Source of the DNA: Fragilariopsis cylindrus CCMP1102
Lineage: Eukaryota; Bacillariophyta; Bacillariophyceae; Bacillariales; Bacillariaceae
Assembly (NCBI GenBank): GCA_900095095.1
Contig: FMBT01000325.1
Location: 124,001 to 188,000 of the forward strand
Reading direction: 5' to 3'
DNA: 64,000 nucleotides
Shown piece by piece: positions 1 through 11,467 of this stretch. A program made the position numbers and the translations under genes. The notes under the pieces are model-generated. The model saw only the letters and a program-made list of their open reading frames with translations, was not told the DNA's origin and did no database searches. The stretch's first letter is position 1; every line of letters begins with the position of its first letter.

Positions 1-1412
1 ATAGCAGCAGCACGCTTCTTTTGGATGTCGCTCGTTACTGCACCATCCTTGAGAAGCTTCAATACGACCTCTCGGATGGTACTGGTAATATCAATGACTG
101 TCATGCTCCACATCATTTCTATCATCGATGGAAGAGCATCTTCTTCTCCACCTTGAGTCTTTTTCGCAGCATCCTGCGCATTCTTCATCGCCCCGTACTT
201 CACGTCGAATGCCTTCTTGTTTGCTGACATTCCTTCCCCAATGGACCCGGTTACCTGAGTAACGACTAAGCCGTAAGTCATACCAACGGTGTTTAATAGT
301 TCTTCTCCGTATCGAACCTCTACGAGTCTTTTACCTTCCTCTCTCCACGAGGCCTCGCACCCTCGACATTACCATCAACGTATAGTTGTATCCTTTTCCG
401 CAAGGCCAGTGCCAATCGTAAGACACGACGACGCCCGAGCTCACGCAGTTGCTCATGAGTAACACTCGACGTTGAGGGATCCCCATCGGCACCAACAACC
501 AGTTGCTGCGTCACGAGTTGCAGTCGTCCTACGATGTCATTGAAGGAATCACTTCCAAACAAGAATGTAAAAATGAGCGATGGGTCCAAATTATCAGTAG
601 CTGCATCAGTTTTATCTAGAAGAGAGATTTTATATATTAAAAAAAGAAAATTGAGTCAGTAAATCATCGATATAGGGATCCAGATATATATATATATATA
701 TATATATTGGGGTTCGATTCGATCCGATCCGATCTCACAAATTAAGTAGTATATCATTTCTCTATATATGATGTAACACAAAATGAAACGTACCTGCACT
801 AAGTCCTTCCTCGCCTTCTCTATCATAAATAGCACGGAGTTTCTCGTCGCCCAAAACTTGGTACGCTTCACCAATTTCTTGGAATTTATCTTTAGCTTCT
901 TCTGTAGGATTTTTATCTGGATGCCACTTACGTGCCTGGATATAATATGCACGTTTAATTTTGGAATCCTTTGCATCAACTGCAACTCCCAATGCATCAT
1001 AATACTTTGTTTCCTTAACCTTTTTCGTAGATGCGTTAACATTATCATAATTGGGTTTGTCTGCAGCGGCCTCTGCGGCTGCCAACTGTAAAATATCATC
1101 ATCGTCGTCGGGGATTTCAGCGAGTGTCTTCTCCTCCTCCGTGAGGTTATCAATAACCCATTTACCTTGGGTAGCATCCCATCGTTTGCCTTGCACTCGA
1201 TTAACGGCCTGATCCGCGGCAGATGCTGTTACCGCACAACAACAAAGAAAGGGTAGACAGGCACAACCGACGAGACAAGCACAACATCCAAGAAGCAAGC
1301 CACATGGAGTTATCACAATATCTTCTTGGGCTTGGGCTTCACCCTGTGCTGGGGTGTTAACATTAGCGTCAGCGTTAGCGTTGGCGTTAGCGCTGGTATA
1401 GTTGTCCGCCAT
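1..1412 (-). CDS. DnaJ-domain co-chaperone with DnaJ-X region (3' end outside the window)
   Basis: J-domain protein that should stimulate an Hsp70 partner. The start at 1412 opens with an Ala/Asn-rich stretch, then a Cys-rich hydrophobic patch (residues about 36-60) that could anchor the protein in a membrane or be acylated. The J domain follows at about residues 136-205, with the HPD tripeptide seen in KWHPDKNP. Introns inferred by frame: 616-793 (GTACGT...TTCTAG) and 320-372 (GTAATG...GTAG). Joining these keeps one frame through a DnaJ-X-like segment ([11 protein letters not shown], then [10 protein letters not shown]) to the window edge at base 1. The 53-nt intron is short but removes an in-frame stop. 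J domain certain; DnaJ-X assignment likely. It is the first of three minus-strand genes. Confidence 0.85.
684..707. repeat. (AT)12 microsatellite in a DnaJ-gene intron
   Basis: Pure AT dinucleotide run inside the first intron (616-793) of the DnaJ gene, followed by a short run of GATCC units. Confidence 0.9.
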
Positions 1413-2377
1413 GATAGCAATTACGTGATGTGTGTGGTTATGAATTTCAAATTATGAATCTATTATTCAACGTACAATAATAATCGTAACTAAAAGAGAA
1501 CTCGTGAGCGCTGAATACCGTACAAAAACGAAGAGTGTGGATTGTGTATTTTTTCAAATGTGTGTATTAAAAGCTACTAAGCACGGTAACTTAGGGAGCT
1601 CCAGCGTACCATAAATTTTATATACTTCCTACTGTAACAAAAAAGAGTAAGAACTTAATTCAACGTCAAAAATTAACAAAAAAAGCGATGCTCTCCTAAG
1701 TATGTTTTTCCAACGTACAAATGTAACGTTTTTTTGGGTCTAAGTACCGTATATCACTATCACGAAATCAATTGTCCTAAATGTACTCACAATATCAACA
1801 TTACATCAAAGAAACAATGGTAAATCAGTTGTGAGCGCAACAATAATAGGAACGATAAAGTAGCGATGTTGACAAGGAGAGTGGAAACGAAGATTCTTGG
1901 TAGGCGAAATCCCCTCCTCGAATTCCAGATATGCTAGATATCGTCGCAGTAAAAAGAACAACATTACGCAAAGTCAAACGGGAACGCTTGTTACGGGGAA
2001 ATAGTAGCTAATTCTTACAGCAACAGAAGTAAACTGAAAACAGAGTGCCAATTTGGTATTGGAAATAAATGCTCGTTCAATTAATCATGGTGATTCAATT
2101 GAAATATTCCACATCTTTTGTGCGATACGATAGCTTCCTCTCTTTTTCTATATTCTTATGTTGATTGACAAATTGTTTGTGTGCGTATGCATGGATATAT
2201 ATATATATATATATCTATGCTTCTATTTCAAAGAGATTTTTGTTTTAAATTTATATTTATAACAGTTTCACTCTTCAGTGTCGTAATAGTTATCTCAATT
2301 CGTCTTGGTCTCGATCATTTTGTAAATACAATTTGATTCATTCATGACGGTAGTGAATATTTCCCACATTTTTCGCT
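1413..2377. other. Intergenic, AT-rich
   Basis: Upstream region of the DnaJ gene and downstream region of the WD40 gene. I see no credible coding region. It contains a second AT microsatellite at about 2195-2214 and several poly-A/T tracts. Confidence 0.7.
2195..2214. repeat. (AT)10 microsatellite
   Basis: Uninterrupted AT dinucleotide run in the spacer downstream of the WD40 gene. Confidence 0.9.
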
Positions 2378-4787
2378 TTAGATACCCCGCCAAACGAAAA
2401 GGTCGCCGTCAGTAGACCCTCCCAGTAATGCTGTCCCATTCGCGTTCATAGCAATACAAGAAAGTTCCGTTTCCATGCCATACCGATCGGTGAGGGATGC
2501 ATCCATTCGAAAGGACCAGGTTGGATCCTCACGCTGTTGTCGATGCGGCGAATAGTATTGATTGTCATCAAGCTTGTCGTATCATCGTGCGATGAACCAG
2601 AGCCAAAGAACGACATTGACGATGTGGTGGGAGGTTCATTCATGTCGTAAATGAAAATTCCAGTAGAAGCTCCAGCTGGTCTACAACCAGCATTGACGTC
2701 GTTGTTACCTGAAGATTGTTGATGTTGCTCCTATTCGAGCAGGTTGCTAAAAGATTGCGAGACGAAGCGACAGCGTGTATTGGTTGACATCCCAAAGAAG
2801 AATTGGTTTGGGAAGACCTTTCGTGTCATTTGGAAAGAACTTAAATTCAGTAGACAATGCTCGATACGAGTTGATTTTGTCCGCGATTGAGCCGTAACCA
2901 TCAATGATCCCCCGCGAGTACTACCATTATTGTTCGATCCACAGGATGGATCTCTAGTATTTGCCGATAAATTGGTAATGATATAGTCACTACCGACAGT
3001 AGAAGAATCTTTTCCTACAATGTTGTTGTCGTCAACAGCACACTTCCCGTCTGCAAAAGTCGCCCTAGAAAACGCCAATGCACCCTTCCCAGAAGTCAAT
3101 TGAGTATGAACCGTTGCTACGGGTTCTGCTACTTCGATATTGGAGTGTCGAAAGAAAGGAGACGGAGGGATGGCAATGATATCGACTGGTGTCGGCGACA
3201 TACTACCACTAGTATTAGTATTACTATACCGTGTATTTTTTTTCTTTACCATACGGATATCCCAAAGTTTGATACAAGAGGACATACCCGAATGTCCTAC
3301 GTATGGGAGATCACGATCAAAAAAATCTCCTGCAGGTGTTAAACCGAAATCACCACAATATATATGCGATGTTGCCATGCAAATATCTGTTACCATAGAA
3401 ACAGAAGTTATATGTTCCTCGCCTGTTCCCGGACGATCTCGGGTGCTACCATCGATTAAGACCGTAGTGGTTCCATTATTCGTCCGACCATCCAAGATCT
3501 GCATCCAAAAGGCATCATAATCGGAATCGACGTGAGCCACATGCAGAAGTGAATTCATTCCATTACTACCAGGATGAACCTCTAAAACGTCCCAACGTGC
3601 ATCGTGTGGAGGACACAAACCTGGTATGAATCGAACGGGAGAAGGAACGCGTTCCCGTCCGGCGTTGTAATCGATTTTGTGGAGTTCGGATATATTACCA
3701 TTAGTGCCATTATTATTGTTATTGTTGCTGTTGTTATTGGCGTGAATATCGTGAAGTGCATCATTGTTACTTGCGTGTCGAGTCAATTCATAGATTGAAA
3801 GACTTGGATTCCTCCGATCACGGTAATACTTTCGTTGGGGATGTTGTGTCCGATACGCCCGAAAAAACGACGACGATAGCGAGATCGGGGTAAGAACTCC
3901 GTTGTTGTTATTATTATTGTCATTTCCGTTACCACGCAATTAATTTTACGTTCTTCACCATACTCCAATCAAGCAGATATAGACTATCATTACCCATACC
4001 GAAAGCTTATAGTAGTAAAACAAAAGAGTAGATTTAAACACACAATCAGTATTTAAATTAAAAAAATTATTCAAGCAAGGGACATGCATGGTACACGAAT
4101 TTGGACAATTTTTCATTCTTACCAACCGTTGATCCACCGTTTAAAGCTTGGATGTGAATGTTCGAAAATTGCTGCTGACGTATATTAGCACCGAATTCAA
4201 ATTCGGTTGCAATTTCTCGTGCGTTGTTGTCGATAATGATCCTCTCCTTACTTTTGTCGAAGTTGGTATCCCAGCATCAGAAGTAGAACGGATATCGGCC
4301 AATCGTATCACATCCAACGCACCGCAGTTATCAACACCAATGACCTTGTCGTAGGAATCTAAAAATATACAACGATTGTAACAAGAAAAGGTGTGGATAC
4401 TTCAGGTTTTCGATGTATTATTTCGGGCAAAATAGTTCTTGTATTATTATTCGTCGTAGAATCAGAGTCAGAGTCAGACTTGTTGTCGCTATTATTCGTA
4501 AATGCACGCCGTCTTGCTAGATTTTCTCCCCAAGCTACATGATTTTGGCGTCGGTTTCGTTGTTGAGAAGAACGATGGCGAGATGACGTCGACAATGGAT
4601 TCGTCAGGAAATCGTTATCGTTATCGTTATCGTTATCATCGCCATCGCTGTCATGGTCAGTTCTTCTTCTCTGTCCCGGGTTTTGGAATGCCTCAATACC
4701 CAAACTTCCCACCTTTATAGCCTTCCGTTCCCTTCGTCGTTTACGGAACTTTTTCATTACTCTTTCACATCGTTCATCGTCGATCAT
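2378..4787 (-). pseudogene. WD40-repeat protein gene, frame broken
   Basis: Beta-propeller-type protein of unknown role, on the minus strand from ATG 4787 to a TAA at 2378-2380. WD-like blades end in CIKLWDIRM (about 3250), GIFIYDM (about 2650) and a terminal LGGSTDGDLFVWRG beside the stop. The N-terminal exon is basic then Asp/Asn-rich and nuclear in character. A good donor (GTTG|GTAAGA) lies near 4120. The gene does not read through. The frame jumps near 4265-4278 (LADIRSTSDA to WDTNFDKSKE). No clean acceptor restores the frame near 3940-3970. An in-frame TAG sits at 2731-2733 between blade strands. A last jump occurs near 2490-2515. Either a decaying gene or a stretch with base-calling errors. 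The resemblance to CDT2/DCAF propellers is only suggestive. Confidence 0.55.
4620..4645. repeat. (GTTATC)n tandem repeat
   Basis: Six-base units on the + strand; on the minus strand they encode the alternating Asp-Asn run of the WD40 gene's first exon. Confidence 0.8.
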
Positions 4788-5518
4788 TGTTCATATTTAA
4801 GTTGTAGAAATAAAAATATTATAAGACGAGGCGAGACACAGGAATTCGAGAATGGAAGAGACAAGCAAACCATGCAGATTCCAGTCGTGGATAATGCTAA
4901 TTTGAAATTCGAGTCAAAACTACATCAAATTTTCTGATTACCCTGTTTCAAGTTCCATTCCAAGTCTCAAGCTAAGCCTGCCACATACTATTGTTCAGCA
5001 CCAGGTCTTTTGCCAAGTGCTGCACCTAACTCTGCTTCCAAATTTTGATCCAAGAGGCTTATGAGTCCTGTTCCAAGTTTGAGACCCCAAAAGAAGAAAA
5101 ACTAAAGATGGCGCTACCAAAACATGATGTTGGTCATAAATGTATAAACTACATCATTGACTGTCTAAAATTTTGCATTATTTGATGATATGAATGTAGG
5201 CAATATACCAGGATTATAATGCATGTCTCTCCAATTTCACTTATAATTGTGTGAGTTGCTAGTTCTTCTTCGAAATGGATTTACCCTCACAAGGTTTCAT
5301 TATTTTTATTCCCATTCAGCTTTGATGTATCTTACTCTTTTGTCAGCAATTGTGGTCACATCATCAACAACAACTCCCTCCCAATTTAGTGATATTCGCT
5401 CCACGATGGATTATGCTCAAATAAGACAAGTCATGTATCATCTAGCTAGCTAGCTACGATACATCAACCAAACTAGTTCAAAAAAATAGATAGTACTTCG
5501 GTATCCATTTGGTTGTTT
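4788..5518. other. Intergenic, no gene recognised
   Basis: Spacer between the WD40 and SET genes. It holds only short open frames without recognisable protein features and a TAGC tandem near 5437-5456. Nothing else is supportable. Confidence 0.6.
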
Positions 5519-6236
5519 TTATTTCGAGATTCTTATGTTACGAAAATATTCTTCCACAAATCCATCAGAATACTTGAAAAGAAATCCTCGCCAATCGCGA
5601 TGTCTTTCTTGCATACCACCATCACCCTCGGAAGTTCTTCTACGTAAGCTATTTTCATTATAATGTTTGGTTCGTCTGCAATGCCTGTAAAATGATTAGC
5701 AAATCTCATTTCATTCCCCTCCCGTGTTGCATCTACACCGAGTGCATATTTCTTATTCCTATCTTCTAAGTACGTTGCGTATTCTGATCCATCATCACCT
5801 TCATAACTTCACCACAGTATTCCCCAATATATCAATTGTTCAAAAGGTTGTATAGCAAACAAACCACATTGACCGGACAGTGGATGTGTATCTTCCAATA
5901 TTCGTATTTCAACTCCATGAATGAATGGTCGTGCGGATCTTTTTTTATTTTCCTTCCCTGACTACTTCTTGGCCATGTGTTGGTAGATATATACTTATTT
6001 TTTTGAATATCTTCTGATGTTATTTTTTCATTTTTGCTGTAAGAAACAGGTACTGTCGATAGAAAAAAGCGAGAGTTTGCGTCATTTAATTCCTCTTGCT
6101 GTTTGTCGGGCGAAAGCATGGCCATCAGTGCCGATGATAGGATATATACGTTCGGATACAACATTGCATTCGTCTTTCGTCTTTCGTCTTTGTCTTCGTT
6201 GTTTTTGTCTTTCTCGAGAATAATACCATTATGCAA
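5519..6236 (-). pseudogene. SET-domain (lysine methyltransferase-like) gene, multiple frame breaks
   Basis: On the minus strand, frames placed end to end give a nearly complete SET domain. It starts GQCGLFAIQPF (about 5850), then GEYCGEV (about 5805-5822), then LGVDATREGNEMRFANH (about 5690-5730), the usual cofactor/lysine site with its NH pair, then VEELPRVMVVCKKDIAIGEDF and a tail to the TAA at 5519. SET proteins use S-adenosylmethionine to methylate lysines. Getting from ATG 6236 to the stop needs four frame changes: near 5941-5955 (A/T run), 5822-5826 (GGGG), 5805-5807 and 5577-5581. Three look like one-base losses and one like a gain. Relic gene or poor sequence; domain identity is strong, integrity is not. 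Confidence 0.65.
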
Positions 6237-6622
6237 TTATTAACGTTTTTTGTTTGTTCGATAATGTCGATACATATTGTATTTCAGATTGATGTGACGT
6301 AAAAAATAATGTACGGTGGTGCGTCGTGCAAAAAATCTGTGACGTACTGATGGCGTTAAATAATTTAATTAAGGACGAAATTTCAACGCAAAACTCAAAA
6401 GATATTTAAATTTTATATGCTAAAAGAATGATTTAAGATAAAAAATAATGTATAATAGAGTACACAGTGCAACTTTAACGACAACACTGCTGATGATATT
6501 TAATCGATATCATTTTAGGCTCAGTAGTACAGTTGTAGAAGTTGGCTAATGATGAGAAAGCAAGTTAATAATGAATGTAAAACAATATCGAAAATACCTA
6601 CCATTCATTCGATCCTGACCCG
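6237..6622. other. Divergent intergenic region
   Basis: Spacer between the SET gene (minus) and the PPR gene (plus), AT-rich. It should contain both promoters, but I recognise no specific site. Confidence 0.5.
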
Positions 6623-9442
6623 ATGATGATTCGCGCTTTTGGTAGTAAGAATGGTGTAATAGATATGATAAAATGCGTTCATGTGAAGAAGAAGAATCGA
6701 ACACTATCGACGGCCATTTTCCTGCGTAGGATAAGCAGTTACAATAATGCTGTCGTTGACGGTAGAAAATCCTGCTACAGTAAATGTATAGGATCACGTC
6801 ATTGCTATAGTAATTTAATTTACCCGAATCGATATGACCAACCTCAATCCCGATCTTCTCGATATAATAAACGATGCAACATATTATCTTTGTCTTTGTC
6901 TCTCGTACCTCAATCGTTACCAGATAGAAACCGGATTCTTACAATTCTACGAAGAGGCATTACAGGCACGACAAAGATTACTTTTGCTGCTGCTGACGAC
7001 AATGATGGTGCTATTGCTACAAAAAATCGTAGCGGGAATAATGGAACTACTACTGCTAATTCTCCTGCAACCCCATTTATAACTGCTACAAGACGACAGA
7101 CACAAAGTAAGTCTACCAGTAAGAATCGTGACAATGGATCGAAGATAAAACGAAAAACATTTAAAAATAACGACAGTGACATGTTATTAGAAGAAGAAAC
7201 TCAACACTTGATGAAGATTCTGGAAGAAGAATACGGTGGGGGTAACGATACCCATCATCGTCGTCATAAACAAAAACAGCAAATGGAAAATCAACAACAT
7301 CGAGATGGAGGTGGTGGACAAAAAGGAAGATCAATACTCGTTTCTGATCGATATTGTTATAAATTATTAGAACAATGGAAATTTCGTGTTCAACGAACGA
7401 AAAATCTTCGAGAAGCTCGTATGGCAAGGGATTTGTTCCTTCGAATACGTCAAAGTTGGACCGGAACACGACTGGAAGATACTCTTAACATTCTTTTTTA
7501 TGATCTAGTATTAGAAATATTGTCTCTAGCAGGGACGACGAATACTAGTACTAATAAAGGTGTCGATGTAGAAAGTGGTGTAGTCGAAGCAGATGAATTT
7601 CTCTGTACGAACATTCCACTCAAATTACTCACCGCAAAGAGTTTTCATATCGTCATGAACGCGTATGCTAAAAGTGGTAGTGAACTATCTGGTAGGAAAG
7701 TTCAAAAATTATACGATCGACTAGAATATATTTATTCTGTCAATATCAACAATCAACAGCAGAAACAAAAACAAAATGATCAACAACAAAAAGCAACGAG
7801 CATATTTAACAATGCCAATCTCCGCCCCAATCATCGAACATTGACGATACTGTTGGAGGCGTGGGCAAATAGCGACAGAAGCACGGAAGCCCCAGAACGA
7901 ATCATAGCCATCTTTCGAACAATTATGGAACGACATGGATATCATCAACCTCAAGAAAAGACAGAAGAAGTAGAGCCACAAAGACAACAATTGCATCAAA
8001 CGGCTTTGTTTGGGGCGGCGGATAACGCAGATTTGATCCTCTTTAATACACTTATGAGATCATTGGTGTCGACCTTCGGAAATCGTTGGGCGGCGGAAAC
8101 ATGCGAACAAATTTTAGAACTCCTCATCCAAACCGATTACGATGACGATACTTATCATTCACATTGTGAGAGTACTGCTCCTAACAATAACAACAATAGT
8201 AGTCGAAAAGGAGGGTGCCGCCGCCTACAAGCTGACACACAGACCTACAGCATTGTTTTGAATGCGTGGGCGAAATGCGAATCGATTGAGCGAGGAGAGA
8301 GAGACGCCGCCCAAAGAGCCCATGACGTACTCCATGGAATGATTCGCTTATATTCACATGGTTCTAACGTTAAACCAAACATAAAAAGTTTCACGTCTTG
8401 TATTGCTGCTTGGTCTCGGGCGGGACAACCCCAGCGAGCCGAAAATGTGTTGGACGAACTTTTACTTCTCAGTAGTAAGTCGTTGGATAATAACAAAGAT
8501 AGTAATAGCAGTGATCCCCAACTCCGTCCCGATGTGGCCGCATGGAATGCCGTTCTAATGGCTTGGTCACGGTCGGGACGAAACGCCTCAGTAGAAACAG
8601 AACGAATGCTAGAAAAGATGCGAGCGTTTGCCAAACCAAATATACGAAGCTATAATTCTCTACTGCATGCTTATTCACAAGAGAGAGATAAGATGATGGT
8701 AGCTCTAGAACTGTTGAAATGGCTAGAAGACGAATCTTCTATTTCTAACTCGTCCGAAACGTCCCTTGCTCCAGATATCGTGTCATACAATACGATTTTG
8801 AATGCTCTAGCTAGAGACCGTAGCCAATGGGCTGCAGAGAAGTCAACTCAATTGCTACAATCCGTGGAAGAAGCGTCGTCCAGACCTGTACCGGATGTTG
8901 TATCGTATACAAGTGTGATTCGCGCTTGGGGTAACTCCGGAATAACCTCTCCCTTGGATCATGTCGTAGAAATCTTCCAAAGCTTTCTTCTCGCCGATCG
9001 AAATCAAGTGAAGAATATCACTATAACCGATATCACTAGACCCAATAACAAAAATAAGAATCGCATACCGGACAGGGTAATTCTCACAACATATGTACAA
9101 GCACTCGGAAAAGAAAGAATGAAGATAATGGAAGGACTGGAGCAAATTGTCCAAGTTTTTGATGTAATAGATCTGTATAACGTTACCTTGTTTGATGACT
9201 CATTATTTCTATTGGCCATAGATTCAGCTATCCAAATAACAGGAGATACCGATATGTATAATACTAATCGGAATGACTCGATTGCAGCAATTTTTACAAA
9301 ATGCTGCTCGCACGGCATGGTTTCCAGACGATTGCTAGATAAGATTAGAAGAACGATCAGTCACGGCGACGTTGAAGCTATTATTGGTATGTCCCCTAGT
9401 GGAAATATGCCAAAAGATTGGACTCGTAATATTAAACGGTAG
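6623..9442 (+). CDS. Pentatricopeptide-repeat (PPR) protein, organellar RNA-binding
   Basis: Intact 939-codon frame. The N-terminal ~150 residues are basic, Ser/Asn-rich and poor in acids, as in an organellar presequence. From about residue 400 to 900 there are at least eight PPR helix pairs, recognisable from starts such as PNHRTLTILLEAWA, TQTYSIVLNAWAKC, PNIKSFTSCIAAWSR, PDVAAWNAVLMAWSR, PNIRSYNSLLHAYS, PDIVSYNTILNAL and PDVVSYTSVIRAW. PPR proteins bind single-stranded RNA one base per repeat, and act in maturation, editing or translation of mitochondrial or plastid transcripts. The target is unknown here. Gln/Asn-rich inserts interrupt the repeats. Start: the first of two adjacent ATGs at 6623. 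It converges with the M50 protease gene. Confidence 0.9.
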   Translation: MMIRAFGSKNGVIDMIKCVHVKKKNRTLSTAIFLRRISSYNNAVVDGRKSCYSKCIGSRHCYSNLIYPNRYDQPQSRSSRYNKRCNILSLSLSLVPQSLPDRNRILTILRRGITGTTKITFAAADDNDGAIATKNRSGNNGTTTANSPATPFITATRRQTQSKSTSKNRDNGSKIKRKTFKNNDSDMLLEEETQHLMKILEEEYGGGNDTHHRRHKQKQQMENQQHRDGGGGQKGRSILVSDRYCYKLLEQWKFRVQRTKNLREARMARDLFLRIRQSWTGTRLEDTLNILFYDLVLEILSLAGTTNTSTNKGVDVESGVVEADEFLCTNIPLKLLTAKSFHIVMNAYAKSGSELSGRKVQKLYDRLEYIYSVNINNQQQKQKQNDQQQKATSIFNNANLRPNHRTLTILLEAWANSDRSTEAPERIIAIFRTIMERHGYHQPQEKTEEVEPQRQQLHQTALFGAADNADLILFNTLMRSLVSTFGNRWAAETCEQILELLIQTDYDDDTYHSHCESTAPNNNNNSSRKGGCRRLQADTQTYSIVLNAWAKCESIERGERDAAQRAHDVLHGMIRLYSHGSNVKPNIKSFTSCIAAWSRAGQPQRAENVLDELLLLSSKSLDNNKDSNSSDPQLRPDVAAWNAVLMAWSRSGRNASVETERMLEKMRAFAKPNIRSYNSLLHAYSQERDKMMVALELLKWLEDESSISNSSETSLAPDIVSYNTILNALARDRSQWAAEKSTQLLQSVEEASSRPVPDVVSYTSVIRAWGNSGITSPLDHVVEIFQSFLLADRNQVKNITITDITRPNNKNKNRIPDRVILTTYVQALGKERMKIMEGLEQIVQVFDVIDLYNVTLFDDSLFLLAIDSAIQITGDTDMYNTNRNDSIAAIFTKCCSHGMVSRRLLDKIRRTISHGDVEAIIGMSPSGNMPKDWTRNIKR

Positions 9443-9855
9443 AATTCGACGGTCCTGACGAAAGATAGAAGTCGGTCAATCCTACGATACAGTTGAATAT
9501 TGAATAGAGATTTTATTATTATCCTTATCATTATTTATTCATTTCTTTGTTATTTTCTGCGCAGCACTCACTTTTCATTGACTGCAGGATAATAATTCTT
9601 TGCTCTAAAGGACTAGGTCTAATACATACTCATCCGCATAAATAGTCTACGCTATCATGAATCCATTTCTCTTTCTTCCTTTATTAGTTAGACCGTGGCA
9701 TTTTGTAACGATACAACCCTTGCCCTTTTTGCTTGATTCATTTATACTGCCTGGGTGTCATGTATCGATAGTACTACGATTTCTACTATGTCTACAGTTT
9801 TGTATCTTAACTATTTTAAAGAGACAGGATGATAAAAGTACAACAATACAGTGTA
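9443..9855. other. Convergent 3' spacer
   Basis: AT-rich shared 3' flank between the PPR gene and the M50 protease gene. No gene seen. Confidence 0.6.
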
Positions 9856-10821
9856 CTATCTCATATCAAATGTTTTTTCCAACTCCCTTTCCTGCATCAA
9901 CACCTCAGGTGTTTTCTTATAACGGCCATTGATGTCCATAGCAAGGGCAAGTCCACCAATCAAGCCCACATAGCCCAATCCAATTGCAGCCCTCTGCATT
10001 GGCGTTATTGCATAGAAATTAGGTGGTATCGCACCTGGATTGTAGAACCGTTGAAAAGTCTCATATCCTCCTGCCATCAAAATCAAGTAAAAGATAGGAT
10101 TATGTATGACTCCTGTGTATGCTAAACCTACGCCCATTCCAACTCCCGCTACATTCATGTAAGGACTTAAGGCACCTGCAATTCTACCTCCGTCCATACT
10201 ACCAAGGGGTAACAAATTGAATAAATTAATCATGAGCCCAAAGTCGGCCAAGGTAATGAGCAATTGCGAATCTATGGAATGTCCAGCAACAGCGACTACA
10301 CCGGCACCAATGCTACCAAGAACCGGTCCACCAAACGCAACTTTTGCATCCTCAAGGCAATTCCTAGGACGTTCCTTTGTGGCAATTACTGCACCCATAA
10401 ACGGAATGAACACCATCGGTGAAAAAGGAATGCCTAGCTTGTGCATAACAGCAGCATGTCCTATTTCGTGGACTAAAATTAAACCGACAACACCAGTTGC
10501 ATAGGGTAATCCAAAGAACATCGAATATGCTCCAACACTTAGAAGCATACTTCCTAGAGGAGCCAATTTCGTCAACTTCAAAGCAGCTAGTATGTATTTC
10601 GTTTTACCAAATAAAACAAGACCTCCCGTACCGACCATTCCGGCCATATTTCCCAAGCTGCGACCATTCTTTTTGTAAGGAGGAGGAGGAGGCGGAGGAC
10701 GGGGCATATTACTAGAGAAGCAAGCTAGAGAACCCGAGATAGGAGACTGCGATGGAATTTGGTGGGGATACCGAGGACGTCCGCTGCTGCTGCTGCTGCT
10801 GAAAAGTGGAGAGAGTGACAT
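9856..10821 (-). CDS. M50-family (site-2 protease-like) membrane metalloprotease
   Basis: Intact 321-residue protein. The zinc site HEIGH is at residues 118-122 inside a hydrophobic helix (VVGLILVHEIGHAAVMH), and the second half-site NLLPLGSMDGGR is at 202-213; together these define intramembrane S2P/M50 proteases. The N-terminal ~50 residues are Ser/Pro-rich with a run of seven prolines and could be part of a plastid or mitochondrial targeting sequence. About six membrane segments follow. The closest known relatives are bacterial and plastid S2P-like proteases of unknown substrate. An in-frame TAG seven codons upstream supports ATG 10821. An open frame 10725-10949 in another register overlaps the N-terminus and could be an upstream ORF. 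Confidence 0.85.
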   Translation of the reverse strand: MSLSPLFSSSSSSGRPRYPHQIPSQSPISGSLACFSSNMPRPPPPPPPYKKNGRSLGNMAGMVGTGGLVLFGKTKYILAALKLTKLAPLGSMLLSVGAYSMFFGLPYATGVVGLILVHEIGHAAVMHKLGIPFSPMVFIPFMGAVIATKERPRNCLEDAKVAFGGPVLGSIGAGVVAVAGHSIDSQLLITLADFGLMINLFNLLPLGSMDGGRIAGALSPYMNVAGVGMGVGLAYTGVIHNPIFYLILMAGGYETFQRFYNPGAIPPNFYAITPMQRAAIGLGYVGLIGGLALAMDINGRYKKTPEVLMQERELEKTFDMR

Positions 10822-10949
10822 TGCGATTGGAAAAAACTGCTACTGATTGTAGATGACGGACGGCGAAAAAATGTTACGGGAGAATAGGTGCAGTTGAAAC
10901 ACGATCCATTTTGCCTTGTATACGCCAAAATGCGGTTGTTCATTGCCAT

Positions 10950-11467
10950 AGTTAAAGAGTTCTCTATTATGACGTTTTCGTTGTCGATATCAGTAATACA
11001 GAATACAGCAGTTTATTATTATATGTTATGAAAATTAAACGTTTCAGTTTAATCTACTAACTTCTTTTAACTCTGGAAACGTGCGTAGTGATTTAGGGAT
11101 GTGATTGATTCGGGGGATAGTTATTAAAAGAGGAAATACAATTTTGTTTCTCACACTAAAAAGCAAACATTACCGTACCACAAGATTGTAATACTACTAT
11201 AACAGAAAGTTATTATATTGCAATGCAGCACAGCAATTGTAGTAATACAAAATGAAAGCTTGAAGTTATATCTAACATTTAGCTGGGTAAAAACTAGAAG
11301 TAAACGAATGCGTGAAATTTGAATTTACTATGGCTATGAAATGTGGCAAAATTGCAGAACTGAATAGGACCTAGGATCCTATATATGCACATCTCGAAGA
11401 TTTAGAATTCTGATGTGAAAGCCATCAGGAATATGATAACCCCCACAAAGTCCAAGCAGCCGGGTGG
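10950..11467. other. Intergenic
   Basis: AT-rich spacer between the M50 protease start and the RNase gene stop. No coding or structural feature recognised. Confidence 0.6.

Noticed and set aside
708-722. tRNA B-box-like GGTTCGATTCG
   Set aside because: Lies in a DnaJ intron; no cloverleaf arms can be drawn around it.
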